Source: Streptomyces alfalfae (lineage in GTDB: Bacteria; Actinomycetota; Actinomycetes; Streptomycetales; Streptomycetaceae). Taken from it: a DNA stretch of 64,000 bases. This document shows positions 33,962-42,993 of this stretch, piece after piece (the stretch's first letter is position 1; each line of letters starts with the position of its first letter). The notes beneath the pieces are model-generated. The model saw only the letters and a list, made by a program, of their open reading frames with translations, was not told the DNA's origin and did not search any database. The translations under genes were made by a program, and so were the position numbers. The DNA is taken from positions 62,001-126,000 of the forward strand of contig NZ_QEXM01000048.1 in the NCBI RefSeq assembly GCF_004127445.1, written 5' to 3'.

Positions 33962-35044
33962 ATGAACACACCCGCGATGGCGGCCCCCGTGGCCTCGTAC
34001 GACATCGCCTCGTCCGACACGGCCTCGCTCGCCGCGGGCTCCCTCGGCACGATGGGCGGGCTGTTCTCGATGCCCGTCCTGTACGCGCTCGCCTGCGGCA
34101 TCGCCGCGGGCGGCGGTCTCGCGCTCCTCGTCATCGCGCTCCGCGGACTGCCCGCCAAGCCCGCGCACGAGAAGCACCGGGCGAGCGAGCGGGCCGCCGA
34201 ACTGCTCCGGTTCGCCGGGCAGCGCGGTTCGCTCGCCGCGGGCGTCGGGCTCGTCGTCCTGCTCCTGACCCGCTGGGCGGTGGCGGGTATCGCCGCCGGC
34301 GTCCTGGTCTTCTTCTGGGACAAGCTCTTCGGCGGGGCCGCCGAGGAGCGCGCGCAGATGAAGCGCGTCGAGGCCCTGGCCGCCTGGACGGAGTCGCTGC
34401 GCGACACCATCGCGGGCGCCGTCGGCCTCGAACAGGCCATCCCCGCCTCGGCGCGGGCCGCCGCCCCGGTCCTGCGCCCGCACCTGGACGCCCTGGTGGA
34501 CCGGCTGCGCGCCCGCACCCCGCTCCCGGAGGCCCTGCAGATCCTGGCCGACGAGATCGACGACGCCTCGGCGGACATCATCGTCGCCGCGCTCATCCTC
34601 AACGCCAGGCTGCGCGGCCCCGGCCTGCGGCAGGTGCTCGGGGCGCTCGCGAAGTCCGCGCGCGAGGAGGTCGACATGCGCCAGCGCGTCATGTCGCAGC
34701 GTGCCTCCACCCGCCGCTCGGTGCAGATCGTGGTGGCCGTCTCGATCGCCTTCGTGCTCGGGCTGTCCCTCTTCAACCGCGAGTTCGTCGAGCCGTATGG
34801 CACGCCGGTCGGCCAGCTGGTGCTCGCCATGGTCTGCGCCCTGTTCGCGCTGGGCTTCTGGTGGCTGCGGAAGCTGTCGACGGTGGAGACGCCGGACCGC
34901 TTCCTGGTCAAGGACGACCCGGGCGTGCAGTTCGTGCGCCCGCGCGGCCCGGCGGCCCCCGCCCAGACACCGCACCAGGCGCCGCACCAGGCCCAGCAGG
35001 GCCTGCCCGGGTACGCGGGCCCGACCGAGGGGGCACGCCGATGA
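33962..35044 (+). CDS. tadB: TadB-type inner-membrane platform protein
   Basis: A 360-aa type II secretion F-domain protein. Hydrophobic helices near the N-terminus (LYALACGIAAGGGLALLVIAL, GIAAGVLVFFWDKLFGG) precede the cytosolic F domain (LAAWTESLRDTIAGAVGLEQAI, AREEVDMRQRVMSQRASTRRSVQ). Two C-terminal helices follow (IVVAVSIAFVLGLSLF, LVLAMVCALFALGFWWL). The last about 35 residues are Pro/Gln-rich. Together with TadC it forms the membrane platform for TadA. It overlaps TadC by ATGA. Confidence 0.9.
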   Translation: MNTPAMAAPVASYDIASSDTASLAAGSLGTMGGLFSMPVLYALACGIAAGGGLALLVIALRGLPAKPAHEKHRASERAAELLRFAGQRGSLAAGVGLVVLLLTRWAVAGIAAGVLVFFWDKLFGGAAEERAQMKRVEALAAWTESLRDTIAGAVGLEQAIPASARAAAPVLRPHLDALVDRLRARTPLPEALQILADEIDDASADIIVAALILNARLRGPGLRQVLGALAKSAREEVDMRQRVMSQRASTRRSVQIVVAVSIAFVLGLSLFNREFVEPYGTPVGQLVLAMVCALFALGFWWLRKLSTVETPDRFLVKDDPGVQFVRPRGPAAPAQTPHQAPHQAQQGLPGYAGPTEGARR

Positions 35045-35970
35045 ACCTGACGATGCCGATAGTGATCGGCGCGATCCTGGGCCTCGGCGTCTTCGCCCTC
35101 GTACGCGCCCTGATGCCGTCCAAACGCAGCGCCATCGCCACGGTCGCGCGGATCGACGCGATGCGCGCACGCGGCGCGGCGTACGCGTCGCAGCGGGCGT
35201 CCGCCGACACCGAGAAGCCCGGCCGCATCGGTGACCTGCGGACCCGCGTGGGCATGCGCGTCGCCGACTTCTACCTCCAGCAGGGCTGGGAGCTGCGCTC
35301 GCTCCGCGCGGACCTGGCGGTGCTCGACCGGAGCTGGGAGAAGTTCCTGGCGACGAAGGTGCTGCTGGCCGGGGCGGGTGTGTTCTTCGGCCCGTTCCTC
35401 TTCGCGATCATCTGGACGCTCGGCGTCGGCCGCAGCCCGATCATCCCGGTCTGGCTCGCGCTGATGTTCGGTGTGCTCTTCTTCTTCCTGCCGGACGTGG
35501 AGGTGCGCAGGGACGCCGCGGAGAAGCGGCGCGATCTGCGCCGCGTCATCGGCGCCTATCTGGACCTGGTGTCGATGAGCCTCGCGGGCGGGCGCGGCCT
35601 TCCCGAGGCGCTCATGGCGGCGGCGGAGGTCTCCGACGGCTGGGCGACGCAGCGCATCCGCAGCGCGCTCGCGGACGCCCGTATCACCGGTGTCAGCCAG
35701 TGGCAGGCGCTCGGCGCGCTCGGCGAGGAGCTGGGCGTCGAGGAGCTGAAGGATTTGTCGGCGTCCCTGGCGCTGGTGGCGGACGACGGCGCGAAGGTGC
35801 GCGAGTCCCTCGCCTCCCGCGCCGAGACGATGCGGCACCGCGAGCTCGCCGAGATCGAGGGCAGTGCGGGCGAGAAATCGCAGTCGATGCTGGTCGCGCA
35901 GCTCCTGCTCTGCGCGGGTTTCCTGGTCTTCCTCATCTTCCCGGCGGCGATGCGCGTGTTCCAGGTCTAG
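35041..35970 (+). CDS. tadC: TadC-type inner-membrane platform protein
   Basis: A 309-aa type II secretion F-domain protein with an N-terminal anchor helix (MPIVIGAILGLGVFALV). Central helices (VLLAGAGVFFGPFLFAIIWTL, WLALMFGVLFFFLPDV) precede the F-domain signature (AYLDLVSMSLAGGRGLPEAL, REVASR-type segment ESLASRAETMRHRELAE). A final helix is LLLCAGFLVFLIFPAAM. The start is fixed by the ATGA overlap with TadB. About 120 bp separate it from the pilin gene, room for processing or an internal start. Confidence 0.92.
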   Translation: MNLTMPIVIGAILGLGVFALVRALMPSKRSAIATVARIDAMRARGAAYASQRASADTEKPGRIGDLRTRVGMRVADFYLQQGWELRSLRADLAVLDRSWEKFLATKVLLAGAGVFFGPFLFAIIWTLGVGRSPIIPVWLALMFGVLFFFLPDVEVRRDAAEKRRDLRRVIGAYLDLVSMSLAGGRGLPEALMAAAEVSDGWATQRIRSALADARITGVSQWQALGALGEELGVEELKDLSASLALVADDGAKVRESLASRAETMRHRELAEIEGSAGEKSQSMLVAQLLLCAGFLVFLIFPAAMRVFQV

Positions 35971-36090
35971 CGGCCGCGTCCCCGGACGGCAGAGACGGCA
36001 GAGACGGCGAGCCGGCAGAGACGACAGCGACGACGGTGCCGGACATACGGGACCCGGCATCCCCCCACCACTCCTGAGAGGACAACCATC

Positions 36091-36369
36091 ATGAACGGAC
36101 CGAACGGCCTCAACAGCCTGAACGGGCGGGACTTCAGCACCGGGAACCCGGGCCTGGACTTCGTCATCACCTTCCTTCAGGGCCGCGTCCAGCGCGCTCG
36201 CTCCGGAGAACTGGACCGCGGCGCCTCGGCGGTCGAGTGGGTCATCATCTCGGCGGTCGTCGTGGCGATCGTGGGCGTCGTAGCCGCGATCATCAACGCC
36301 GCGCTGAAGGGCGGCGCGGACAAGGTCGGCAAGTGCATCGAGGGCGCCGACGCGGGCAAGACCTGCTGA
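36091..36369 (+). CDS. Flp-type pilin
   Basis: A 92-aa major pilin candidate. A long leader is followed by a class III-type cleavage motif: DRG/ASAVEWVIIS, with Gly at -1, Glu at +5 and Trp where most Flp pilins have Tyr at +6. A single hydrophobic assembly helix follows (VEWVIISAVVVAIVGVVAAII), then a short Gly/Lys tail with two cysteines (GKCIEGADAGKTC) that may form a disulfide loop at the pilus surface. The leader of about 45 residues is longer than usual for Flp pilins, as in other Streptomyces. Confidence 0.85.
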   Translation: MNGPNGLNSLNGRDFSTGNPGLDFVITFLQGRVQRARSGELDRGASAVEWVIISAVVVAIVGVVAAIINAALKGGADKVGKCIEGADAGKTC

Positions 36370-36457
36370 CCCGCGGGGTTTCGGCGGCGTGAGCGGTGTG
36401 AACCGTGCGAGCGGTGTGAAGGGGGACGGGGGCCGGGTGCGAGGGGGGACGCGCGGG

Positions 36458-36892
36458 ATGCGGGGATTCGTGCGCCGCCGGGTGGAGGCCGCCTCCACCC
36501 GCGGCGAATCCGGCATGACCGCCATCGAGTTCGTGCTGCTCACGCCGGTGCTGTTCTTCATGATCTTCGCGACGGTGCAGTTCGCCCTGTACTTCTTCGC
36601 GGACCACGTGGCCCAGGCGGCGGCCCAGGCGGGCGCGCGCAAGGCCCGCGCCACGGCCGACGAGAACGCGGGCGGCTGGCGCGGAGAGGCACGTGACGTG
36701 GCCGACGCCTACATCCGCCAGCTCGGCCCCCAGCTCGTGATCGACCCGGACGTGCGCACCATCCAGCCCGAGGCGACCACCGTCGGCGTGGAGATCACCG
36801 CCAAGGTGCCGATGGTCTTCCCCGGGCTGAACTTCACCGTGCACGCGCAGTCGTCGGGGCCCGTCGAGCGGTTCGTCGAGGAGAACGAGTGA
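36458..36892 (+). CDS. TadE-like minor pilin
   Basis: A 144-aa pseudopilin. The basic leader ends in RGESG, followed by MTAIEFVLLTPVLFFMIFATVQFALYFF, where the conserved Glu sits at +5 from the presumed cleavage site. The remainder is extracellular. The ATG at 36458 follows GAGGGGGGAC, the best ribosome site; a GTG at 36389 would add 23 Gly/Arg-rich residues. It ends where the next gene begins (TGATG), so translation is coupled. Confidence 0.82.
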   Translation: MRGFVRRRVEAASTRGESGMTAIEFVLLTPVLFFMIFATVQFALYFFADHVAQAAAQAGARKARATADENAGGWRGEARDVADAYIRQLGPQLVIDPDVRTIQPEATTVGVEITAKVPMVFPGLNFTVHAQSSGPVERFVEENE

Positions 36893-37344
36893 TGCGTGAC
36901 GCGGTGGCCGGCGCGTGGCGTCGCACACGCGCCTTCCGCGCCCGGTGCGGCGACCGCGGGCTCTCGACCGTCGAGGTCGTGATCCTCGCCCCGGTGATGA
37001 TCCTGTTCATCCTGGTCCTGGTGGCCTTCGGCCAGCTCGTCGACGGCCGCGGGGCCATCGACGGGGCGGCGCGGGACGCGGCCCGCGCCGGGTCGATCCA
37101 GAAGGAGCACGGCACGGCGCTCGCCGAGGCGGAGAAGGCGGCGAGGGCCGACCTCGCCGACGTCTGCTCGGGCCCGGTGTCCGTGGTCCAGAAGAGCACC
37201 GGCTTCGACGAGGACGTCGACCCGTTCTTCACCGTCGAAGTCAGCTGTCAGGTGAAGGGGTTGGCGATGCTCGGCCTGGACGTCCCGACGACGCTGAAGG
37301 CCAGCTTCAGCTCGCCGCTCGACCCGTACCGGAGGTCGGCGTGA
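36892..37344 (+). CDS. TadE-like minor pilin
   Basis: A 150-aa second TadE-family protein: DRGLSTVEVVILAPVMILFILVLVAFG, with Glu at +5. The segment VDGRGAIDGAARDAARAGSI is typical of TadE after the helix. The extracellular part has two cysteines (DVCSG, VSCQV) likely paired. It overlaps the previous stop by one base and the next GTG by four (GTGA), in a tightly coupled run of three pseudopilins. Confidence 0.83.
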   Translation: MRDAVAGAWRRTRAFRARCGDRGLSTVEVVILAPVMILFILVLVAFGQLVDGRGAIDGAARDAARAGSIQKEHGTALAEAEKAARADLADVCSGPVSVVQKSTGFDEDVDPFFTVEVSCQVKGLAMLGLDVPTTLKASFSSPLDPYRRSA

Positions 37345-37805
37345 GGCGTCACCCGACGGTCCGCGCGTGGCTCGCGTCCCGCCGCGCGCACCTGGACGAC
37401 CGGGGCTCGGGCGCCGGCGCGGTCATCATCTTCGCCCTCGTCTTCCTCGCGCTCTCGGCGTTCGTCATCGACGGCGGGCTCTCCATCTCCAAGCGGGAGC
37501 GCGCCGCCGACATCGCGGAACAGGCCGCGCGGTACGCGGCGCAGGACCTCGACACCGAGGGCATCTACGAAGGCGTCGAGGGCGCGCCCATCAACTACGA
37601 GAACTGCGGGGCCCGGGCCCGGGCCTTCGTCCGCGAGGCGGGTTTGACCGGCGCGGACGCCGCGGCGACGCGCTGCGTGACGGCGAACGCCCAACAGGTG
37701 GAGGTGGAGGTCCAGATGACCTACAGCCCCGTCTTCACCGGCATGTTCTACGGCGGCGACGTCACGGTGAAGGGCAGCGCCGTCGCGGAGAACCAGGTCG
37801 GCTGA
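37341..37805 (+). CDS. TadG-like pilus assembly protein
   Basis: A 154-aa protein with DRGSGAGAVIIFALVFLALSAFVIDGG, the TadE/TadG N-terminal helix, followed by SKRERAADIAEQAARYAAQ, the typical TadG segment. It has no E at +5 (Ala there), so it may not be cleaved as a pilin. The extracellular part ends with a beta-rich YSPVFTGMFYGGDVTVKGSA. The GTG start overlaps the preceding stop. Confidence 0.82.
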   Translation: MRRHPTVRAWLASRRAHLDDRGSGAGAVIIFALVFLALSAFVIDGGLSISKRERAADIAEQAARYAAQDLDTEGIYEGVEGAPINYENCGARARAFVREAGLTGADAAATRCVTANAQQVEVEVQMTYSPVFTGMFYGGDVTVKGSAVAENQVG

Positions 37806-37951
37806 GGGCCGCGGCGGGCCGCCGGGACGCGGCCCCTGTCTGCCCATCGGCACCATCCGTACCATCAGCTCAGTAGGCTCGGGAGCACCTCGCCGGAGCC
37901 GCGACGACCCCGCCCACCCACTCCTTCCCACAGGACACCAGGACACCCGCC

Positions 37952-40918
37952 ATGGCGCGCACCACCTCACGCTCGACGAGCCCGCCGAACCCGCAGCCGC
38001 CGCGGAACCGTACGCCGCAGGCGCTGCCGGGCCGCCGGCGTACCTTCGGAGACTTCGTCAAGGCCTTCCTCGCCTTCGTCGCGCTGGCCGTGCTCCTGGT
38101 CGGCGTGCCCGCCGCGCTCGTCGTCTTGGTGGGGTGGCCGCTGCCGGGGGGCGCGCCGTCGCTGAGCTGGCTGCAGCAGGAGATCACCGTCGGCACGTTC
38201 ATCAACGTGCTGACCGTCGTCGTCTGGTTCGCCTGGGCCCAGTTCACCGCCTGTGTGCTCGTCGAGATGAAGGCCGCGCTGTCCGGCGTCGGCATCCCGG
38301 GCCGTGTGCCCGGCGCGGGCGGCAGCCAGCTGCTCGCCCGTCAGCTCGTCGCCGCGCTGCTCCTGGTGGGCGCCACCGCGGCGAGCTTCGCGCCGGGCCT
38401 GTCGCAGTTCGGGCAGTCCCTCGAAGGCAACCAGAAGCCCGCGTCCGCCGCGAGCGCGCAGCAGGCGCCCGGCCTGTTCGGGCAGGAGGGCCGGCAGGCG
38501 GCCGCTGCCGCCGACGCCCTCGCCGCGCAGGCCGACCGGGCCGCCGCGCACGCGGGCAGCGGCGAGGAGGGGGACACGAAGTACTACCGCATCCAGCCCC
38601 CGGAGGGGCGCCACCACGACTCGCTGTGGGAGATCGCCGAGCGGCACCTGGGCGACGGGCGCAGGTACAAGGAGATCTACCGGCTCAACAAGGACCGCGA
38701 GCAGCCCGACGGCTCCAAGCTCTCCGAGGCGAGCCTCATCAGGCCCGGCTGGATCATGGAGATGCCGGGCGACGCGCACGGCGGCGAGCTGGTCGAGATG
38801 CCCGACGAGGCGCCCGAGGTCTCGAAGGACGTCAAGGAGCAGATCTCCGACTACGCCGAGACCGGCGACCACCGGCAGGGCGGCGGCGAGCAGGGCGGCG
38901 GCGGATCCGTCGACCGCGACACCGCCCACATCGCCCTGCCCGAACAGCGCCCCGCCGCGCCCGCCGCCCCCGAGGCGCCCGCGGCCACCGCGGGCGATGC
39001 CGCCGACGGCTCCGGCTTCGGGCTGCCCGAAGCGCTCATCGGCGCGCCCCTGCTGGCCGCCGGCCTGCTCGGCGCGCTGGGCCGGCGCCGCAGGCAGGCC
39101 CTGTGGCAGTCGGCCATGGGCGCGGTCACCGGGCGCGGCGGCATGCAGCTCCCGACGCCGACCGGCGACGCCGCCGACGTGCACGACGCGCTCCTCGTGG
39201 GCGCCGACCCCGAGGGCGTACGCCTGCTCGGCCTCGCGCTGCGCGGCCTCGCCGCCTCGCTGGCCGAGGAGAGCCGCCCGCTGCCGACCGTGTACGCGGC
39301 CTGGCTGAGCAACGGCGACCTGCACCTCCAGCTCGCCACGCCCGCCGGACGGCCGCCCGCGCCCTGGCAGCCCGGACAGGACGAGACGTTCTGGGTCATC
39401 GCCCGCGCCGACGCCGAGCGGTACGAGGACGTGGACAGCGCCGCGCCCTACCCGGGCCTCGTCAGCCTCGGCACCCTGGACGACTCGCGGCTCCTGCTCA
39501 ACCTGGAGTCGGTGCCGGGCATCGTGTCGCTGAGCGGCGGCGCGGCCGACCGCGCCGCCGTCTTCGCGTCGGTCGCCGCCGAACTGGCCACCAACGGCTG
39601 GTCGGACCGCATGACCATCACCCTCGTCGGCTTCGGCGAGGACCTCACCCCGCTCGCGCCCAACCGGCTGCGGCACCTGGAGGACGTGGACGCCCTCCTG
39701 GAGACCATGGAGGCCGAGACCCGGCAGCGGCGCGGCGCGCTCGGCGCCGCGGGGCACGACTCCGTGCTCACCGGCCGCACCGGACCGGCCCAGCACACCC
39801 GCTGGGCCCCGCACCTGGTGCTGCTCGCCGAGCAGCCGACCGGCGACGACGCCGTCAAGCTCGCCGAGCTGGCCTCCGACGCCGGACGCCTCGGCATCGG
39901 CTACCTCGTCGGCACGGACTCCGGGGAGCTGCCCGGCGCCGCCTGGGAGATGGAGATCACCCCCGAGGGCAAGCTGCTCGCCCCGCTGCTCGGCCTCGAA
40001 CTGACGGCCCAGACGCTGCCCGAAGCGCAGCGGCGTGCCGTGGTCCGCCTCTTCACCGACGCCGACCCGGAGGACGAGGGCGGCCCCGGCCCCGACGACG
40101 GCCCCGCGGGCGCGGCGCCCCCGTTCCTCGTGGACGTCACCGAGCAGGGCCGGCCCGCGGTCTACGCCCGCCTCGTCGGCGCCTACGAGATCATCGGCCT
40201 CGACACGCCCGACGGCGAGCGCAGTCCGCTGATGCACGAGGCGCTCGCCCTGCTGCTCCTGCACCGCGAGGGCGTGCACCCCCGGGTGCTGGCCTCGGCG
40301 CTCTGGCCGCGCGGCGTCACCGAGGACGTACGGGACGCGCTCGTCGACCGGTTGCGCGAGTGGCTCGGCACCGACCCCGACGGGTCGCCGCGGCTGCGGG
40401 CCGACCAGAACGGGCGGCTCACCCTCGCCACGTCCGTCGTCTCCGACCTGGACGTGCTGCGCTCGCTCTACCACGAGGCGACGCAGGGCCGCGGCGCCGG
40501 CAACCGCGCCGTGCGCGGCCGGATGCTCACCGACGCGCTGGTCCTCGTACGGGGGCCGCTGCTCGCCGACCGGCCGCGGGGCCGCTACGCGTGGCTCACG
40601 CACGAGATCATCGACGCGCAGCTGCCGCTCCTCGTCGCCGACATCGGGCTCGCCCTGTCGGAGTTCCACCTGGAGAAGGGGCGGGCCGAGAAGGCGATCG
40701 AGGCGCTCAACGCGGCGCTCGGCTCCGCGCCGCGCGACGAGCGGCTCTGGAACGAGCTGCTGAGGGCGACGCACGCGCTGGACGACTCCGCGCGGCTCCA
40801 GCGGGTCGCCGCGGACCTGCTGGCCCGGAGCGGGGCCAGGGGGCTGCCGCCGCGGACCGAGGCCCTGCTGGACGAGTTGCTGCCCGCGTGGCGGGAGGGG
40901 CTCTCCGCCGCGGGGTGA
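37952..40918 (+). CDS. membrane protein with LysM and BTAD-like C-terminal domains
   Basis: A 988-aa protein. Three hydrophobic segments lie at about 38-62, 82-105 and 130-150. A LysM-like domain at about 210-272 (SLWEIAERHLGDGRRYKEIYRLNKD, LIRPGWIMEMP) would bind peptidoglycan. Another hydrophobic segment lies at about 357-377. The large remainder ends in a winged-helix plus TPR-like BTAD region (LHREGVHPRVLASALWP, then LYHEATQGRG and EKAIEALNAAL, about 745-975), normally found in SARP regulators. It sits in the Tad operon. A wall-sensing membrane regulator or scaffold for the pilus is plausible; DNA binding is unproven. Confidence 0.8.
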   Translation: MARTTSRSTSPPNPQPPRNRTPQALPGRRRTFGDFVKAFLAFVALAVLLVGVPAALVVLVGWPLPGGAPSLSWLQQEITVGTFINVLTVVVWFAWAQFTACVLVEMKAALSGVGIPGRVPGAGGSQLLARQLVAALLLVGATAASFAPGLSQFGQSLEGNQKPASAASAQQAPGLFGQEGRQAAAAADALAAQADRAAAHAGSGEEGDTKYYRIQPPEGRHHDSLWEIAERHLGDGRRYKEIYRLNKDREQPDGSKLSEASLIRPGWIMEMPGDAHGGELVEMPDEAPEVSKDVKEQISDYAETGDHRQGGGEQGGGGSVDRDTAHIALPEQRPAAPAAPEAPAATAGDAADGSGFGLPEALIGAPLLAAGLLGALGRRRRQALWQSAMGAVTGRGGMQLPTPTGDAADVHDALLVGADPEGVRLLGLALRGLAASLAEESRPLPTVYAAWLSNGDLHLQLATPAGRPPAPWQPGQDETFWVIARADAERYEDVDSAAPYPGLVSLGTLDDSRLLLNLESVPGIVSLSGGAADRAAVFASVAAELATNGWSDRMTITLVGFGEDLTPLAPNRLRHLEDVDALLETMEAETRQRRGALGAAGHDSVLTGRTGPAQHTRWAPHLVLLAEQPTGDDAVKLAELASDAGRLGIGYLVGTDSGELPGAAWEMEITPEGKLLAPLLGLELTAQTLPEAQRRAVVRLFTDADPEDEGGPGPDDGPAGAAPPFLVDVTEQGRPAVYARLVGAYEIIGLDTPDGERSPLMHEALALLLLHREGVHPRVLASALWPRGVTEDVRDALVDRLREWLGTDPDGSPRLRADQNGRLTLATSVVSDLDVLRSLYHEATQGRGAGNRAVRGRMLTDALVLVRGPLLADRPRGRYAWLTHEIIDAQLPLLVADIGLALSEFHLEKGRAEKAIEALNAALGSAPRDERLWNELLRATHALDDSARLQRVAADLLARSGARGLPPRTEALLDELLPAWREGLSAAG

Positions 40919-40987
40919 CCGGACCGTACCGCCGCTGCGCGGCGGATGTCTTCCACCCACCCGTTCACCCCGCAGGCAGGTGCCCTC

Positions 40988-41704
40988 ATGACTCCCCTCC
41001 TCGCCCTCACCGGAGCCCTCTGGGGGGCTCTCGCCGGGCTCCTCGTGCCCCGCGCCGCCTACCGGCTCTCCGTGCCGCCCGAGGAGAGCTGGCGCACCGA
41101 GAGCCCGGAGGGGGCGCCCCTGCGGAGCTGGGTGGGGCTCGCGCGGGCCGGCGGGGCCTGGTTCGGGCCCCGCACCTGGGTGGTCGCGCCCGCCGCCGCG
41201 CTCGTCTGCGCGGCCCTCGCCGCCACCACCGGGCCCCGGCCCGAGCTAGCCGTCTGGCTGGTCCTCGCGCCCTTCGGGGTGCTGCTCGCCGTCGTCGACT
41301 TCACCGTGCACCGGCTGCCCGACGTGCTGACGCTGCCGCTCGGCGGGGCCGCGCTCGTCCTGCTCGCCGTCGCCGCGCTGCTGCCCGAGCACGGCGGCTC
41401 GTGGACCGGGGCGCTGTACGGGGCGTTCGCGCTGGCCGGGGCGTACTTCGTGCTGTTCCTCATCAGCCCCGACGGCATGGGCTTCGGCGACGTCAAGCTC
41501 GCGCTCTGCCTGGGGGCGGTGCTCGGCTGGTACGGCTGGGGCGTGCTGCTGCTCGGGGCCTTCGCCGGGTTCCTGCTGGCCTCGCTGTACGGGGTGGCGC
41601 TCGTCGTCGCCCGCCGCGCGGGCCGCAGGACGGCGATCCCCTTCGGGCCCTTCCTGATCAGCGGCGCTTTCGTGGGCGTCCTGCTCGGGGCGTTCTCCGC
41701 CTGA
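40988..41704 (+). CDS. A24 prepilin peptidase (TadV-type)
   Basis: A 238-aa polytopic membrane protease. The two catalytic aspartates are in AVVDFTVHRLPD and in the family motif GMGFGDVKLAL. It removes leader peptides from the Flp pilin and pseudopilins at the membrane. It lacks the N-terminal cysteine-rich methylase domain of PilD, as TadV enzymes do. An ATG at 40946 is an alternative start adding 14 residues; the later ATG has GCAGGTGCC upstream and begins directly at the first helix. Last gene of the pilus block. Confidence 0.9.
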   Translation: MTPLLALTGALWGALAGLLVPRAAYRLSVPPEESWRTESPEGAPLRSWVGLARAGGAWFGPRTWVVAPAAALVCAALAATTGPRPELAVWLVLAPFGVLLAVVDFTVHRLPDVLTLPLGGAALVLLAVAALLPEHGGSWTGALYGAFALAGAYFVLFLISPDGMGFGDVKLALCLGAVLGWYGWGVLLLGAFAGFLLASLYGVALVVARRAGRRTAIPFGPFLISGAFVGVLLGAFSA

Positions 41705-41786
41705 CGCCGGGCTACCGGAAGGCCGCGGGTGGCTCTGGCGTACGCTGGCTGGGTCCGCCCCCAACCCTTACGAAAGGGACGCCCCG

Positions 41787-42986
41787 GTGACCGAGAAGGC
41801 CGCGCTTCAGTCCGTCCTCGACCGCGCCGCCGCAGGTGGGCGGATCACTCCGGAGGAGGCGCTCGTCCTCTACCGCGACGCCCCGCTGCACGCGCTCGGC
41901 GCCGCCGCCGACGCGGTGCGCCGCCGTCGCTACGCCGGCACGGAGCACATCGCGACGTACATCATCGAGCGGAACATCAACTACACGAACGTCTGTGTGA
42001 CGGCGTGCAAGTTCTGCGCCTTCTACGCCGCCCCGAAGGACACCAAGAAGGGCTGGACGCGGGACCTCGACGACATCCTGCGCCGCTGCGCGGAGACGGT
42101 CGAGCTCGGCGGGACGCAGATCATGTTCCAGGGCGGACACCACCCGGACTTCGGCGTCGAGTACTACGAGAAGCACTTCTCCGCGATCAAGCGGGAGTTC
42201 CCGCAGCTGGTCATCCACTCCCTCGGCGCCTCCGAGGTCGAGCACATGGCCCGCATCTCGAAGGTGTCGGTGGAGGAGGCGATCCAGCGCATCAACGCGG
42301 CCGGGCTCGACTCGTTCGCCGGGGCGGGCGCCGAACTGCTCCCCGCCCGCCCGCGCAAGGCCATCGCGCCCCTGAAGGAGTCCGGCGAGCGCTGGCTGGA
42401 GATCATGGAGATCTCCCACAACCTCGGCGTCGAGTCCACGTCCACCATGCTCATGGGCACCGGCGAGACCAACGCCGAGCGCATCGAGCACCTGCGGATG
42501 ATCCGCGACGTGCAGGACAGGACCGGCGGCTTCCGGGCCTTCATCCCGTACACGTACCAGCCCGAGAACAACCACCTCAAGGGCCGCACCCAGGCGACGA
42601 TCTTCGAGTACATCCGCATGATCGCCATCGCGCGGATCTTCCTCGACAACGTGGCGCACATCCAGGGTTCCTGGCTGACCACCGGCAAGGAGGCCGGCCA
42701 GCTCACCCTGCACTACGGCGCGGACGACCTCGGCTCGGTGATGCTGGAGGAGAACGTCGTCTCCTCCGCCGGCGCCAAGCACCGCTCGAACCTCCGCGAG
42801 ATGATCGACATGATCCGCACGGCCGAGCGCGTCCCGGCCCAGCGCGCCACGACGTACGAGCACCTGGTCGTGCACGACGACCCGGCGAACGACCCGGTCG
42901 ACGACCGCGTCGCCTCGCACATCTCGTCCGTCGCGATCGAGGGCGGCACGGCGCACCCGGAGCTGAAGCTCCTCAGCGCCAACTGA
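41787..42986 (+). CDS. mqnC: cyclic dehypoxanthinyl futalosine synthase MqnC
   Basis: A 399-aa radical SAM enzyme. The cluster motif CVTACKFC has Cys70, Cys74 and Cys77. Family sequences are ERNINYTNVC, TQIMFQGGHHPDFGVEYYE, GAGAELLPARPRKAI and MLMGTGETNAERIEHL. It cyclises dehypoxanthinyl futalosine in the futalosine menaquinone route, downstream of MqnA. The GTG start follows GAAAGGGACG. It stands about 80 bp after the prepilin peptidase gene and is likely separately transcribed. Confidence 0.95.
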   Translation: MTEKAALQSVLDRAAAGGRITPEEALVLYRDAPLHALGAAADAVRRRRYAGTEHIATYIIERNINYTNVCVTACKFCAFYAAPKDTKKGWTRDLDDILRRCAETVELGGTQIMFQGGHHPDFGVEYYEKHFSAIKREFPQLVIHSLGASEVEHMARISKVSVEEAIQRINAAGLDSFAGAGAELLPARPRKAIAPLKESGERWLEIMEISHNLGVESTSTMLMGTGETNAERIEHLRMIRDVQDRTGGFRAFIPYTYQPENNHLKGRTQATIFEYIRMIAIARIFLDNVAHIQGSWLTTGKEAGQLTLHYGADDLGSVMLEENVVSSAGAKHRSNLREMIDMIRTAERVPAQRATTYEHLVVHDDPANDPVDDRVASHISSVAIEGGTAHPELKLLSAN

Positions 42987-42993
42987 GCCCGCG

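Noticed and set aside
31939..36654. A 1571-codon minus-strand open frame opposite the Tad genes
   Set aside because: Antisense shadow produced by GC-rich codon bias; the plus-strand Tad genes are unmistakable.
37967..40960. A 997-codon minus-strand open frame
   Set aside because: Exact antisense shadow of the LysM-BTAD gene, with Arg/Gly/Val-rich translation.
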